DNA of 64,000 nucleotides from JASHUC01 sp963849095 (lineage in GTDB: Bacteria > Pseudomonadota > Gammaproteobacteria > Steroidobacterales > Steroidobacteraceae), in the NCBI GenBank assembly GCA_963849095.1, contig CAWKGA010000010.1:1-64000 (forward strand), in the 5' to 3' direction. The position numbers and the translations under genes are program-made. Below, one piece after another: positions 16,677-24,399 of the stretch (the first letter of the stretch is position 1; each line of letters starts with the position of its first letter). The notes beneath the pieces were generated by a model. That model searched no databases, was not told the DNA's origin, and saw nothing but the letters and a program-made list of their open reading frames with translations.

Positions 16677-16729
16677 GACCCCCAACCAGGCACCGCATTG
16701 GGGGTACTTGCATCGAAAAGTACCCCCAC
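16677..16729. promoter_or_regulatory. Integrase upstream hairpin and arm-type repeats
   Basis: GACCCCCAA (16677-16685) is followed by an 11-bp perfect inverted repeat TGGGGGTACTT / AAGTACCCCCA (16699-16709 and 16718-16728, 8-base loop). These carry the same ACCCCCA word as the left-end repeats at 3982-4002. They probably bind integrase or its directionality factor and may control the integrase promoter. Confidence 0.5.
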
Positions 16730-16844
16730 GTATGCTTGGCTGTCAACGGACGTAGGCGGACACCGACGGACGCTATAGCCTGGGATTTCAGGGGTTCTGT
16801 CCGAGGAACTGGACGGCAGCGGAGGGCGGCGGAAGGGTGATTGG

Positions 16845-16858
16845 TGCCCGGGGCCGGA
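16845..16858. repeat. Right attachment site inside the tRNA-Leu 3' end
   Basis: The same 14 bases as 3906-3919 (GTGCCCGGGGCCGG on the plus strand) form part of the acceptor and T stem of tRNA-Leu. The intact tRNA is on the integrase side, so the element supplies the present 3' end of the tRNA. Confidence 0.75.
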
Positions 16859-16894
16859 TTCGAACCGGCATGGGGTTGCCCCCGAGGGATTTTC

Positions 16895-17183
16895 TTACCC
16901 GCTACAGCTTTCGCTGCTGCGCGGCGTTCGAGGCTCTCGGCCCCGCGCGCCCCGCATTTGGGGTCTGGACTTTACCTTTGCCGTGCCGCGGCGCGAAGGC
17001 GCGCGCGCAGTTTAGGCAGGGGCCGTCAAGTCTCTACACTTTCCCCGGCCGGCGCGCGCCCGCATGGGATCGCGCTCGATCGGGGCTTAGCTCGGTATTG
17101 CAGCCACCACGACGTGCTGCTGTTCCACCGACTTTGACCCCATTCACACCAGAGGTTTCCCGCCTGGGTGCTCAAATCGCTCA
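16895..17183 (-). ncRNA. Self-splicing group I intron (IC3-like) in tRNA-Leu
   Basis: 289 nt. P1 pairs exon CUU with intron GAG (splice-site U34 in a U.G wobble). P2 is capped by GGGAAACC. P3 is GGGGUC with GGCCCC, joined by AAA to P4. The Q-like segment AUACCGAGCUAAGCC, R-like GUGUAGAGACUUGACGG and S-like AAGGUAAAGUCC give the P4/P6 and P7 pairings (GACUU with AAGUC). P8 is UGCC/GGCA. A P9 hairpin AGC-GAAA-GCU comes near the end, and the last base is the terminal G (16895). The arrangement and insertion point match cyanobacterial/plastid tRNA-Leu introns, and the core sequences resemble the compact Azoarcus tRNA-Ile intron. It encodes no protein. Confidence 0.9.
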
Positions 17184-17382
17184 AGTCCCTTGCGTCTACC
17201 GATTTCGCCACCCGGGCAAGGGGTGCGCGCGGGATTCTACAGAACTTCCACCCCCGGCCGCACCGTGTAACCGCGCCTTCTTATGGCGCTAAGTCGCTGA
17301 ATTTGGGAAACTATCGGTCTTTGGCGCGGCGATCTCCCGCGCCCAAGTCGCGGCGGCTCCGCCGCGAGGCCGGCGGGGGTGC

Positions 17383-18012
17383 ATGTCCGAGTTGTCAGTA
17401 CGAGGCGAGAATCTGCACCTGTGGCGCGGCGAGCGCCACGTGCTGCGGGGGCTCGCGCTGGAGGTGGCGGCCGGCGAGGTGCTGCAGGTCACGGGCGTGA
17501 ATGGCGCCGGCAAGACGACCCTCCTCAGGGCCCTCAGCGGAATGCTCTACCTCGAGGAGGGCCGGGTGGTCTGGAACGGACGGAACGTGCGCGAGGACTT
17601 GCCGGCCTATCACGGCGCGCTCACGTATCTCGGACACGAGCCTCCGCTCAAGGCGGACCTCACGGCGAGCGAGAACTTGCGCTACTGGATGGGCTTGCGG
17701 CGGGGGGTGGGGACGCCGCAGATCGCGACCGCCCTGGAATCGGTGGGGGTGCCGGGGGTGGGGGGCGAGCTTGCCCGAACGCTCTCGGCGGGTCAGAGGC
17801 GCCGGGTAGCGCTTGCGGCGCTGCTTCTGCTCTCGGTGCCGATCTGGCTGCTCGATGAGCCGACTGCGAATCTCGACACCCAGGGGCAAAAGCTCGTCGG
17901 ATCTTTGATCGAACGGCACATCAGCGGGGGCGGGCTTGCCGTCGCGGCCGTCCACCACGAGATATTCGTGAGTCCGCAGCACCTGCGGCGGCTCGAGCTG
18001 TCTAAAGGATGA
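17383..18012 (+). CDS. ccmA: Haem exporter ATP-binding protein CcmA
   Basis: 209 residues. ABC ATPase with Walker A GVNGAGKTTLL (about 37-47), signature LSAGQRRRVALAALLL, Walker B IWLLDEPTANLD and the switch His in AAVHHE. CcmA powers the CcmABCD complex that releases holo-CcmE after haem loading in System I cytochrome c maturation. First gene of the nine-gene operon; its stop overlaps ccmB (ATGA). It lies 165 bases from the tRNA gene on the opposite strand. Confidence 0.96.
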   Translation: MSELSVRGENLHLWRGERHVLRGLALEVAAGEVLQVTGVNGAGKTTLLRALSGMLYLEEGRVVWNGRNVREDLPAYHGALTYLGHEPPLKADLTASENLRYWMGLRRGVGTPQIATALESVGVPGVGGELARTLSAGQRRRVALAALLLLSVPIWLLDEPTANLDTQGQKLVGSLIERHISGGGLAVAAVHHEIFVSPQHLRRLELSKG

Positions 18013-18728
18013 GCGAGTCCCTGGTCTTGCGGGCATCAGATGCGGACGCCGTTCCTTCGGCACTGCAGGTCGCGGGGCTCGTGCTGGCCCGCGACCTGCG
18101 CCTCGCATTCCGGAAGCGGGAGCAGCTCGCGCAGCCGCTCGCCTTTTTTGCCATCGTGACCACTCTGTTTCCACTTGCGACCACACCGGCGCTCTCCGAG
18201 CTCAGGGAGATCGCGCCCGGTGTGCTATGGGTTGCGGCGCTGCTCGCATCGCTGCTCGCGCTGGAGTTCCTTTTCCGGGATGATGCGCAGGACGGCACGC
18301 TCGAGCAGTACGCGCTGTCGGGGCGGTCGCTCACGTGGCTGCTATTCGCCAAGACGGCGGCGCACTGGCTGCTGACCGGTCTGCCGCTTGCGATCATCGC
18401 GCCGCTCGCTGCCGGGGCGTTCGGGGCGCCTGCGCATTCGTTACCAGAGGTCATCGGGCCTATTGCGGTCGGGACTCTCGCGCTGAGTCTCGTCGGCGCG
18501 ATCGGCGCGGCGCTCACGCTCGGCGTGAAGCGCGGCGGAGTGCTGCTGTCGCTACTCACGCTGCCGCTCGCGGTGCCGATCCTCATTTTCGGCGCGCGTG
18601 CGACCGACCTCGCCATCCGCGGCGAAAGTTTCGGCGCGCCCCTTGAGATGCTCGCCGCCTTCGCCATCTTGGGTTTGACGCTCGCGCCGCTCGCAGCGGC
18701 CGCTGCCGTGCGCATCAGCCTGGAGTAG
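18009..18728 (+). CDS. ccmB: Haem exporter permease CcmB
   Basis: 239 residues, six predicted membrane helices (for example LAFFAIVTTLFPLATTP, VLWVAALLASLLALEFLF, and the C-terminal LEMLAAFAILGLTLAPLAAA). The DDAQDGTLEQYALSG motif is typical of CcmB. Membrane partner of CcmA. Coupled to ccmA by an ATGA overlap, with ccmC ten bases downstream. Confidence 0.95.
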   Translation: MSESLVLRASDADAVPSALQVAGLVLARDLRLAFRKREQLAQPLAFFAIVTTLFPLATTPALSELREIAPGVLWVAALLASLLALEFLFRDDAQDGTLEQYALSGRSLTWLLFAKTAAHWLLTGLPLAIIAPLAAGAFGAPAHSLPEVIGPIAVGTLALSLVGAIGAALTLGVKRGGVLLSLLTLPLAVPILIFGARATDLAIRGESFGAPLEMLAAFAILGLTLAPLAAAAAVRISLE

Positions 18729-18738
18729 CCTTCAAGAC

Positions 18739-19476
18739 ATGACCTGGACCTGGTTTCATCGGCTCGCCTCGCCGCCTCATGTGTACCGGCTCGCCGCACG
18801 CTTGACCCCATGGTTTGCGTGGGCCGCCGGCCTCATCATCGTGGCAGCCCTGTACGACGGGCTCGTGATCGCGCCGCCCGACTACCAGCAGGGGGATGGG
18901 TTTCGGATCATGTACGCTCACGTGCCGTGCGCGTGGATGGCGCTCATGGTCTACACGACCATGGCGGTGGCCTCGGCCGTCGGCCTCATCTGGCGCATGA
19001 AGGTCGCGTTCGCCGTCGCTGCGAGCTGCGCTCCGATCGGGGCCTCGTTCACGGCGGCGGCGCTGCTCACCGGCATGCTCTGGGGCCGCCCCATGTGGGG
19101 CACCTACTGGGAATGGGACCCGATGCTCACCTCGGTGCTGCTCCTGTTCTTCTTGTATCTCGGCTACATCGGTCTGCGGTCTTCATTCGACGATACCCAG
19201 CGGGCGGACCGCGCGAGCGCCGTGCTCGCGGTCGTCGGGTTCGTCGACGTGCCGATCATCCATTTCTCGGTGAGCTGGTGGAACTCCCTGCACCAGGCGC
19301 CGTCGGTGATGAGGCTCGGAGCGCCCACCATTGCACTGCCCATGTTGATCCCGCTGCTCATGATGTTCCTCGGCTTCACGCTGTACTTCGTCGCCATCCT
19401 GTTCATGCGGCTGCGAGGTGAGATCCTGCGCCGCGAGCGCTCGGCGGGCTGGGTGAGGGAGGCGGTCGCTCCATGA
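18739..19476 (+). CDS. ccmC: Haem handling protein CcmC
   Basis: 245 residues. Six membrane segments and the tryptophan-rich WWD signature facing the periplasm (MWGTYWEWDPMLTSVLLLFF). Conserved His residues are in YAHVPCAWMALMVY and VPIIHFSVSWWNSLHQ. CcmC attaches haem to the chaperone CcmE. Its stop overlaps the ccmD start (ATGA). Confidence 0.96.
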   Translation: MTWTWFHRLASPPHVYRLAARLTPWFAWAAGLIIVAALYDGLVIAPPDYQQGDGFRIMYAHVPCAWMALMVYTTMAVASAVGLIWRMKVAFAVAASCAPIGASFTAAALLTGMLWGRPMWGTYWEWDPMLTSVLLLFFLYLGYIGLRSSFDDTQRADRASAVLAVVGFVDVPIIHFSVSWWNSLHQAPSVMRLGAPTIALPMLIPLLMMFLGFTLYFVAILFMRLRGEILRRERSAGWVREAVAP

Positions 19477-19655
19477 CGGCATTCTTTCGCATGGGGGGGT
19501 ATGCTCAGTACCTGTGGCCTGCATATGGGATTGTGTTCACCGTGACGATCCTCAACATCATCTGGGCGGGGCGGCAGCTTGCGCGCGCGCGAGCCGAGGC
19601 GCGGCACCGTCTCGCCGTGCGCGATGATCTCGCGCTGCGCGGAGAAGAGGCATGA
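19473..19655 (+). CDS. ccmD: CcmD, small membrane subunit
   Basis: 60 residues. One membrane helix (GYAQYLWPAYGIVFTVTILN) followed by a charged cytoplasmic tail (RARAEARHRLAVRDDLALRG), the usual CcmD layout. It stabilises the CcmABCE complex. ATGA overlaps with both neighbours. Confidence 0.93.
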   Translation: MTAFFRMGGYAQYLWPAYGIVFTVTILNIIWAGRQLARARAEARHRLAVRDDLALRGEEA

Positions 19656-20227
19656 CCCCGCGCCGGCGCCGCCTGCTGCTCGTTTGCGGAATCCTGGCGG
19701 GCGTCAGCCTCTCCGCGGGACTCGCCTTGACCGCGTTCCGGCAGAACGTCACGTTCTACTTCATCCCGTCACAAGTCGCCACGGGACAGGTGCACGGTGG
19801 TGAGCGCTTCCGGCTCGGCGGCATGGTCGCGAAGGGGAGCGTGCACCGCGTGCCCGGCAGTCTCGAGGTCCAGTTCCTCGTCACCGACTTCAAGCACACG
19901 GTGCCCGTGACCTACACGGGCGTGCTGCCCGATCTGTTCCGCGAGGGCCAGGGTGTCATCGCGCACGGTCACTTGAACGGTTCCGGAGTCTTCGTCGCCG
20001 ACGAGGTTCTCGCGAAACACGACGAGAAGTACATGCCTCCGGAGATGGCGAAGGAGATCAAGGCCGAGCACGGAGGCGTGATGCCTTTCGGCACCGCTGG
20101 GGACACCCTGCACACGCCGACGCAAACTCCGCCCGCATCGCTCCGGTCCGGTGAGGCTTCGCCGGCGCCGGCGCCGGCCGCCGAGGGTCCGCCTCAAGCT
20201 TCCACTCGACTGCCCAGGGGACTGTAG
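19652..20227 (+). CDS. ccmE: Haem chaperone CcmE
   Basis: 191 residues. N-terminal signal anchor (LLLVCGILAGVSLSAGLALT), then the OB-fold (GGMVAKGSVHRVPGSLEVQF, YTGVLPDLFREGQGVIAHGH). The haem-attachment motif LAKHDEKYMPPE carries the covalent haem His. A long Ala/Pro-rich C-terminal tail (SPAPAPAAEGPPQAS) is disordered. It carries haem from CcmC to the CcmF/H ligase. Confidence 0.96.
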   Translation: MTPRRRRLLLVCGILAGVSLSAGLALTAFRQNVTFYFIPSQVATGQVHGGERFRLGGMVAKGSVHRVPGSLEVQFLVTDFKHTVPVTYTGVLPDLFREGQGVIAHGHLNGSGVFVADEVLAKHDEKYMPPEMAKEIKAEHGGVMPFGTAGDTLHTPTQTPPASLRSGEASPAPAPAAEGPPQASTRLPRGL

Positions 20228-22192
20228 ATGCTTCCAGAGCTCGGCCATTTCGCGCTGATCCTCGCGATGCTGCTCGCGTTCCTGCAGGCCCTGTTCGGCA
20301 TCGCAGGACCTGCGCTCAATCGCGAGCGCTGGATCGCGGCGACCGTGCCGGCCGTCGCCGGCCAGTTCGTCATGGTCGCGACCGCCGTGGGCTGCCTCGT
20401 CATGTCCTTCGTCAACTTCGATTTCTCCGTGCGCTACGTCGCCGAGAACTCGAACTCCGCCCTGCCGCTGTTCTATCGCATCGCGGCGCTCTGGGGCGCG
20501 CACGAGGGCTCACTGCTGCTCTGGATCATCATCCTCGCCCTCTGGACGGTCGTCGTGACGGTCGGCACGGCTCGCCTGCCCAAGCATTTCTCGGCGCGCG
20601 TGCTCGGCGTGCTCGGCTTCATCAGCTTCGGGTTCCTCCTGTTCACGCTCCTCACCTCCAATCCCTTCCTGAGGCTCGAGCCGCCCCCGCCGGATGGCAT
20701 CGACTTGAATCCGCTCCTGCAGGACCCCGGACTCACCTTCCACCCACCGGTCCTGTACACGGGATACGTCGGCCTCGCAGTCGCCTTTGCATTCGCCTGC
20801 GCGGCGATGCTCGAAGGCCGCACGGACCCAGTCTGGGCGCGCTGGACGCGGCCGTGGGCCATTGCGGCCTGGGGCTTCCTCACCTGGGGGATCACGGCCG
20901 GGAGCTGGTGGTCGTACTACACGCTCGGATGGGGCGGCTACTGGGCGTGGGATCCGGTCGAGAACGCTTCCTTCATGCCGTGGCTCGTCGCGACCGCGCT
21001 CATCCACTCGCTCGCCGTCACGGACAAGCGGGGCCTCTTCAAGAGCTGGACGCTGCTGCTCGCCCTCGTCGGATTCTCTTTGAGCCTCATTGGCACCTTC
21101 CTCGTCCGCTCGGGCGTGACCGTCTCGGTGCATTCCTTCGCTGCCGATCCCACGCGCGGTACGGCGATCCTCATCTTCCTCTGCATCGCGATCGGATGCG
21201 CGCTCGCGCTGTATGCCTGGCGGGCGCCGACGCTCAGGTCGAGCGGCGGCTTCGAGCTCACCGCGCGCGAGTCGTTCCTGCTCTTCAATAACATCCTGCT
21301 CGTGATCGCTGCGGCGACCGTCTTCGTCGGAACCATCGCGCCGCTCGTCGCGGGCGCGCTCGGCCAGCGCCCTCTCTCCGTCGGGCCGCCGTATTTCCGC
21401 CCCACCTTCCTGTTGCCGATACTGCCGCTGCTCGCGCTGCTCTCCATCGGCATCCATGCGAACTGGAAACGGGGGCGGGTCTCGGATAGCCGGCGGGCTC
21501 TGCTCATCACGGGCGCGCTCGCCTGCGCCTTCGCGCTTGCCGTGGTGCTCGGCGCCTACTCGGGGCAGCACTTCCTCGCCGTGGTCGGTCTCGTGCTTGG
21601 CGCATGGATCATTCTGTCGTCGGCGGTGGATCCGATCGATCGCCTGCGCCGCAAGCTCACACTGTCGCGCGGCGTGCTCGGCATGACTCTCGCGCACGTG
21701 GGGCTCGGCGTGGCGGTCATCGCCCTCTCGGTCGTGGAGCCCTACACGGTCGAGCGCGATATCGCGCTCGGCGATGGCCAGAGCGCACACGTCGGCGCGT
21801 ATGACTTTCGCCTGGTCGGCACCCGGGAAGTCGACGGTCCGAATTACAGCGCGACGCGCGCGGAGGTGGTCGTGAGCCGCAAGGGCCGTGCTGTCACGAC
21901 GCTCTATCCCGAGAAGCGCGAGTACTGGGTTCGGCAGCAGGAAGGCACCAAGGCTGGCATCAAGAACGAATACGGGACCGACCTGTTCGTCGCGCTGGGC
22001 GACGATCTCGGCGCAGGGCGCTGGAGCATGCGCGCCCAGATCCGCCCGCTCATCACTCTGCTGTGGCTCGGCCCCGTCCTGATGGCCCTCGGTGGGTTCT
22101 GCGCGGTCACCGACCGCCGTTATCGTCAAGCGCGCTCGGCAGCGGACGCTCTGGAGCCCGTCGGCCCGGGCGCAAAGGAGCGGACCGCTTGA
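20228..22192 (+). CDS. ccmF: Cytochrome c haem lyase subunit CcmF
   Basis: 654 residues, many membrane helices. The WWD domain GWGGYWAWDPVENASFMPWL is intact and flanked by His-containing periplasmic loops (TFHPPVLYTGYVG, ALIHSLAVTDKRG). The C-terminal periplasmic domain ends near GGFCAVTDRRYR. CcmF joins haem to apocytochromes together with CcmH. The ATG follows the ccmE stop directly, and its own stop overlaps the TTG of ccmG. Confidence 0.96.
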   Translation: MLPELGHFALILAMLLAFLQALFGIAGPALNRERWIAATVPAVAGQFVMVATAVGCLVMSFVNFDFSVRYVAENSNSALPLFYRIAALWGAHEGSLLLWIIILALWTVVVTVGTARLPKHFSARVLGVLGFISFGFLLFTLLTSNPFLRLEPPPPDGIDLNPLLQDPGLTFHPPVLYTGYVGLAVAFAFACAAMLEGRTDPVWARWTRPWAIAAWGFLTWGITAGSWWSYYTLGWGGYWAWDPVENASFMPWLVATALIHSLAVTDKRGLFKSWTLLLALVGFSLSLIGTFLVRSGVTVSVHSFAADPTRGTAILIFLCIAIGCALALYAWRAPTLRSSGGFELTARESFLLFNNILLVIAAATVFVGTIAPLVAGALGQRPLSVGPPYFRPTFLLPILPLLALLSIGIHANWKRGRVSDSRRALLITGALACAFALAVVLGAYSGQHFLAVVGLVLGAWIILSSAVDPIDRLRRKLTLSRGVLGMTLAHVGLGVAVIALSVVEPYTVERDIALGDGQSAHVGAYDFRLVGTREVDGPNYSATRAEVVVSRKGRAVTTLYPEKREYWVRQQEGTKAGIKNEYGTDLFVALGDDLGAGRWSMRAQIRPLITLLWLGPVLMALGGFCAVTDRRYRQARSAADALEPVGPGAKERTA

Positions 22193-22750
22193 ACGACAAG
22201 GCGCGCGTCCTGCGCTTTCTCATCCCGCTCGCGGCGTTCGTGCTGATCGGCATCGTGTTCGCGGTGGGCGTCAAGCATTCCCCGGAGGTGGGCGAAGTTC
22301 CCTCGCCGCTGATCGGCAAGCCTGCGCCTGTGTGGAGTCTCGCGGTCCTCGACCGTACCGGGCGGACGTATGGCTCGAAGGATCTCCGCGGCCGGTGGTA
22401 CGTGGTCAACGTCTGGGGCAGCTGGTGCTATGCGTGTCGCGACGAGCATCAGATGCTGCTCAGCATCGCGCGGCACAGCACTGTCCCGATCATCGGGGTC
22501 GAACTGGATGGACGACGATGCGCAGGCGACCGACTATCTCACCAAGCTCGGCAATCCGTACACGACCGTCGCGACCGACCATGACGGCCGCTTCGCCGTC
22601 GACTGGGGCGTCTACATGGCTCCGGAGACCTTCCTGGTGAATCCGGCCGGGGTGGTGGTCTTCAAGCAGATCGGAGTGATGACTCCCGAGGCGTGGAAGC
22701 AGGACTTCGCCGCGCGCCTGCCCCCGCAGCTCGCAGGGAGCACTTCGTGA
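22189..22750 (+). CDS. ccmG: Thiol:disulfide oxidoreductase CcmG/DsbE (frameshifted)
   Basis: It starts at TTG overlapping the ccmF stop, with AAAGGAG upstream. N-terminal anchor (LIPLAAFVLIGIVFAVGV), then thioredoxin-like fold with VVNVWGSWCYACRDEHQMLL. At about 22499 the frame shifts: removing one G gives IIGVNWMDDDAQATDYLTKL, exactly what CcmG requires, continuing to APETFLVNPAGVV. The active-site WCYAC lacks the Pro usually found after the first Cys. CcmG reduces apocytochrome thiols before haem ligation. A core operon gene is unlikely to be truly dead, so an assembly insertion is suspected. Confidence 0.9.
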
Positions 22751-23244
22751 TGCGCGCCGGACTGCTCGCGGCCGGCGCTTGCGCCTTCGCGCTCCTCCTG
22801 CTCGTCGGGGCGCCGCCGGCGCACGCCGTGGATCCCACCCAGATGCCGACTCCGGCGCTCGAGGCGCGATACCTCGCGCTCACTCACCAGTTCCGCTGCC
22901 CGGTCTGCGAGAATGAAAGCCTGGCGGACTCCGATGAAGAATACGCGAGTGAGATCCGGACTCAGATTCGCCAGATGCTGCTCGCCGGCCAGTCGGACCG
23001 CCAGATCCGGGATTACCTGGTGTCGCGCTACAGCGAGTTCATCACGTTCAAGCCGGAGTACTCCCTGCGCAATGCGTGGCTGTGGCTCGCTCCGGTGGTG
23101 TTGCTCATCGTCGGCATTCTCGTCGCCCTGCGGATCATCCGCGCCCGCACGGCGCTCGTCGATCAGGACGTTGAGTCCGTCGAGGATGATCTGATCGTGG
23201 ACTCCCGAATGAGTCCGGCCGGCAAGAGCACATCCCCCCGATGA
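22750..23244 (+). CDS. ccmH: Cytochrome c maturation protein CcmH
   Basis: 164 residues. Signal peptide ending AHAVDP, the redox motif QFRCPVCENESLADSDEEYA, the conserved RYSEFITFKPEYSLRNAWLW stretch and a C-terminal membrane helix (LAPVVLLIVGILVALRII). It is the short CcmH form, with the TPR part carried by the separate ccmI gene. It binds apocytochrome and hands it to CcmF. TGATG overlap with ccmG. Confidence 0.95.
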   Translation: MRAGLLAAGACAFALLLLVGAPPAHAVDPTQMPTPALEARYLALTHQFRCPVCENESLADSDEEYASEIRTQIRQMLLAGQSDRQIRDYLVSRYSEFITFKPEYSLRNAWLWLAPVVLLIVGILVALRIIRARTALVDQDVESVEDDLIVDSRMSPAGKSTSPR

Positions 23245-24269
23245 TCACCTTCGTCATCCTCGCCGCCGCGCTGACTCTCGCTGCAGCCGCGGCCATCGCC
23301 GTACCGCTGCTCCGGCGGGATCCAGGGATGGCGCAGGCGCCGTGGACCGCCTTCGGCGTGATGGCGCTGCTCGCCGTTGGGGCCACATCGCTCTATGTCT
23401 CGCGCAGCAACTGGTCGTGGTCGAAGGCGGCCGCGGCCGAGAGCCCCTCCGAGACCGTGGTGAGCACGCTCGCGCGCCGCGTCTGGCACCATCCGGACGA
23501 CCTCCAGGGCTGGTTGATGCTCGGCCGCTCCTACATGGATCTGCAGCAAACGCCGCTCGCCGTCCGCGCGTTCGAGCACGCGAATCAGATCGCCGGGGGC
23601 CGCAACGCCGACGTGCTGCTGAGCCTCGCCGAGGCGCTGTCCGTCGAGGACGAAACGCAGTTGAACGGCCGCGCGGGCAGGCTCGTCGAGCAGGCGCTCG
23701 TGCTGGAGCCGCATTCCGCCGAGGCGCTGTTCTTCGGGGCCGCCGCTGCGTTGCATCGCGGCGACTTGCCTCTGGCGCGCACGCGCTTGGTCGCGATGCT
23801 CGCGCTCAATCCTCCGCCGCCGGACTCCGTCAAGCCTGTCATCGAGCAGGAGATCGCGGCCATCGATCAGAAGCTCGCGGCCGGAGGCTCCGGCGCGGGA
23901 CAGGTGGCGCCTGCCGGCGGGCCGCCGAGCGCGGCGGTCCGTATTAACGTTGCTCTTTCCCCGAAACTGCGGAGCAAGCGCACGCAGGGCGCGCCGCTCT
24001 ACGTCTTCGTGCGCGATCCCAAACAGCCGGGACCGCCTCTCGCCGTCAAGCGGCTCGAGACGCGGTTTCCGCAGACCGTGGAGCTCACTTCGGCGGACGC
24101 GATGATCAGCGGCCACGGGATCGTCCCCGGTGAGGACGTGGAGGTGGTCGCGCGCATCTCGCGCTCGGGCAGTCCGATCGCACAGAAAGGCGATCCCTTC
24201 GGTGAGGTGGCCTATCATGTCGGGAGCGACGGCATCGTCCAAGTGGTCATCGACCGCTTGACGCCGTAG
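23241..24269 (+). CDS. ccmI: CcmI/CycH, TPR apocytochrome chaperone
   Basis: 342 residues. Two N-terminal membrane helices (MITFVILAAALTLAAAAAIA; FGVMALLAVGATSLYV), then TPR repeats (DDLQGWLMLGRSYMDLQQTP, ADVLLSLAEALSVEDETQLN, AEALFFGAAAALHRGD). The C-terminal beta domain (VRINVALSPKLRSKRTQGAP, LYVFVRDPKQPGPPLAVKRL) is typical of CycH. It holds the C-terminus of apocytochromes. Last gene of the ccm operon, coupled to ccmH by ATGA. Confidence 0.93.
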   Translation: MITFVILAAALTLAAAAAIAVPLLRRDPGMAQAPWTAFGVMALLAVGATSLYVSRSNWSWSKAAAAESPSETVVSTLARRVWHHPDDLQGWLMLGRSYMDLQQTPLAVRAFEHANQIAGGRNADVLLSLAEALSVEDETQLNGRAGRLVEQALVLEPHSAEALFFGAAAALHRGDLPLARTRLVAMLALNPPPPDSVKPVIEQEIAAIDQKLAAGGSGAGQVAPAGGPPSAAVRINVALSPKLRSKRTQGAPLYVFVRDPKQPGPPLAVKRLETRFPQTVELTSADAMISGHGIVPGEDVEVVARISRSGSPIAQKGDPFGEVAYHVGSDGIVQVVIDRLTP

Positions 24270-24399
24270 CGAAGGACTATTGAACGAACGGAGTTCCAGT
24301 GTAGTCCAACTGCGTGTAACAGGCTCGCGCGCGGCGCACGGACGGCATGCGTCTTGCTGCTTCGCAACGAGCTTCAATCGACTACGAGGAGTCAAGCTC

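Larger units (their letters stand above)
16843..17218 (-). tRNA. tRNA-Leu(UAA) gene interrupted by a group I intron
   Basis: Reading the minus strand, the 5' exon (17218-17184, 35 nt) gives acceptor GCCCGGG, a D arm with AAATCGGTAGA, anticodon stem AGGGA and loop bases CTT. The 3' exon (16894-16843, 52 nt) gives AAAA, stem TCCCT, a long variable arm (GGGG/CCCC), T arm GCCGG-TTCGAAT-CCGGC, acceptor CCCGGGC and encoded CCA. Joined, they make an 87-nt class II tRNA with a seven-base loop CTTAAAA, so the anticodon is TAA and the break lies between U34 and A35. A TAGAAT box at 17240-17235 could be the -10. The 3' end is the attachment site of the adjacent element. Confidence 0.92.

Noticed and set aside
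16843..17218. tRNA-Leu split by insertion of the neighbouring element
   Set aside because: The split lies in the anticodon loop while the att repeat is in the acceptor/T stem. The intervening 289 nt fold as a group I intron and contain no element genes.
16837..17292. Open frames across the intron region that could be read as a small protein gene
   Set aside because: They run antisense to the tRNA exons and structured intron; no ribosome-binding site or protein family is seen, and high GC keeps frames open by chance.
20510..22129. Long minus-strand frame opposite ccmF
   Set aside because: It is the charged, Arg/Glu/Asp-rich mirror of a hydrophobic membrane protein. ccmF motifs are unmistakable.
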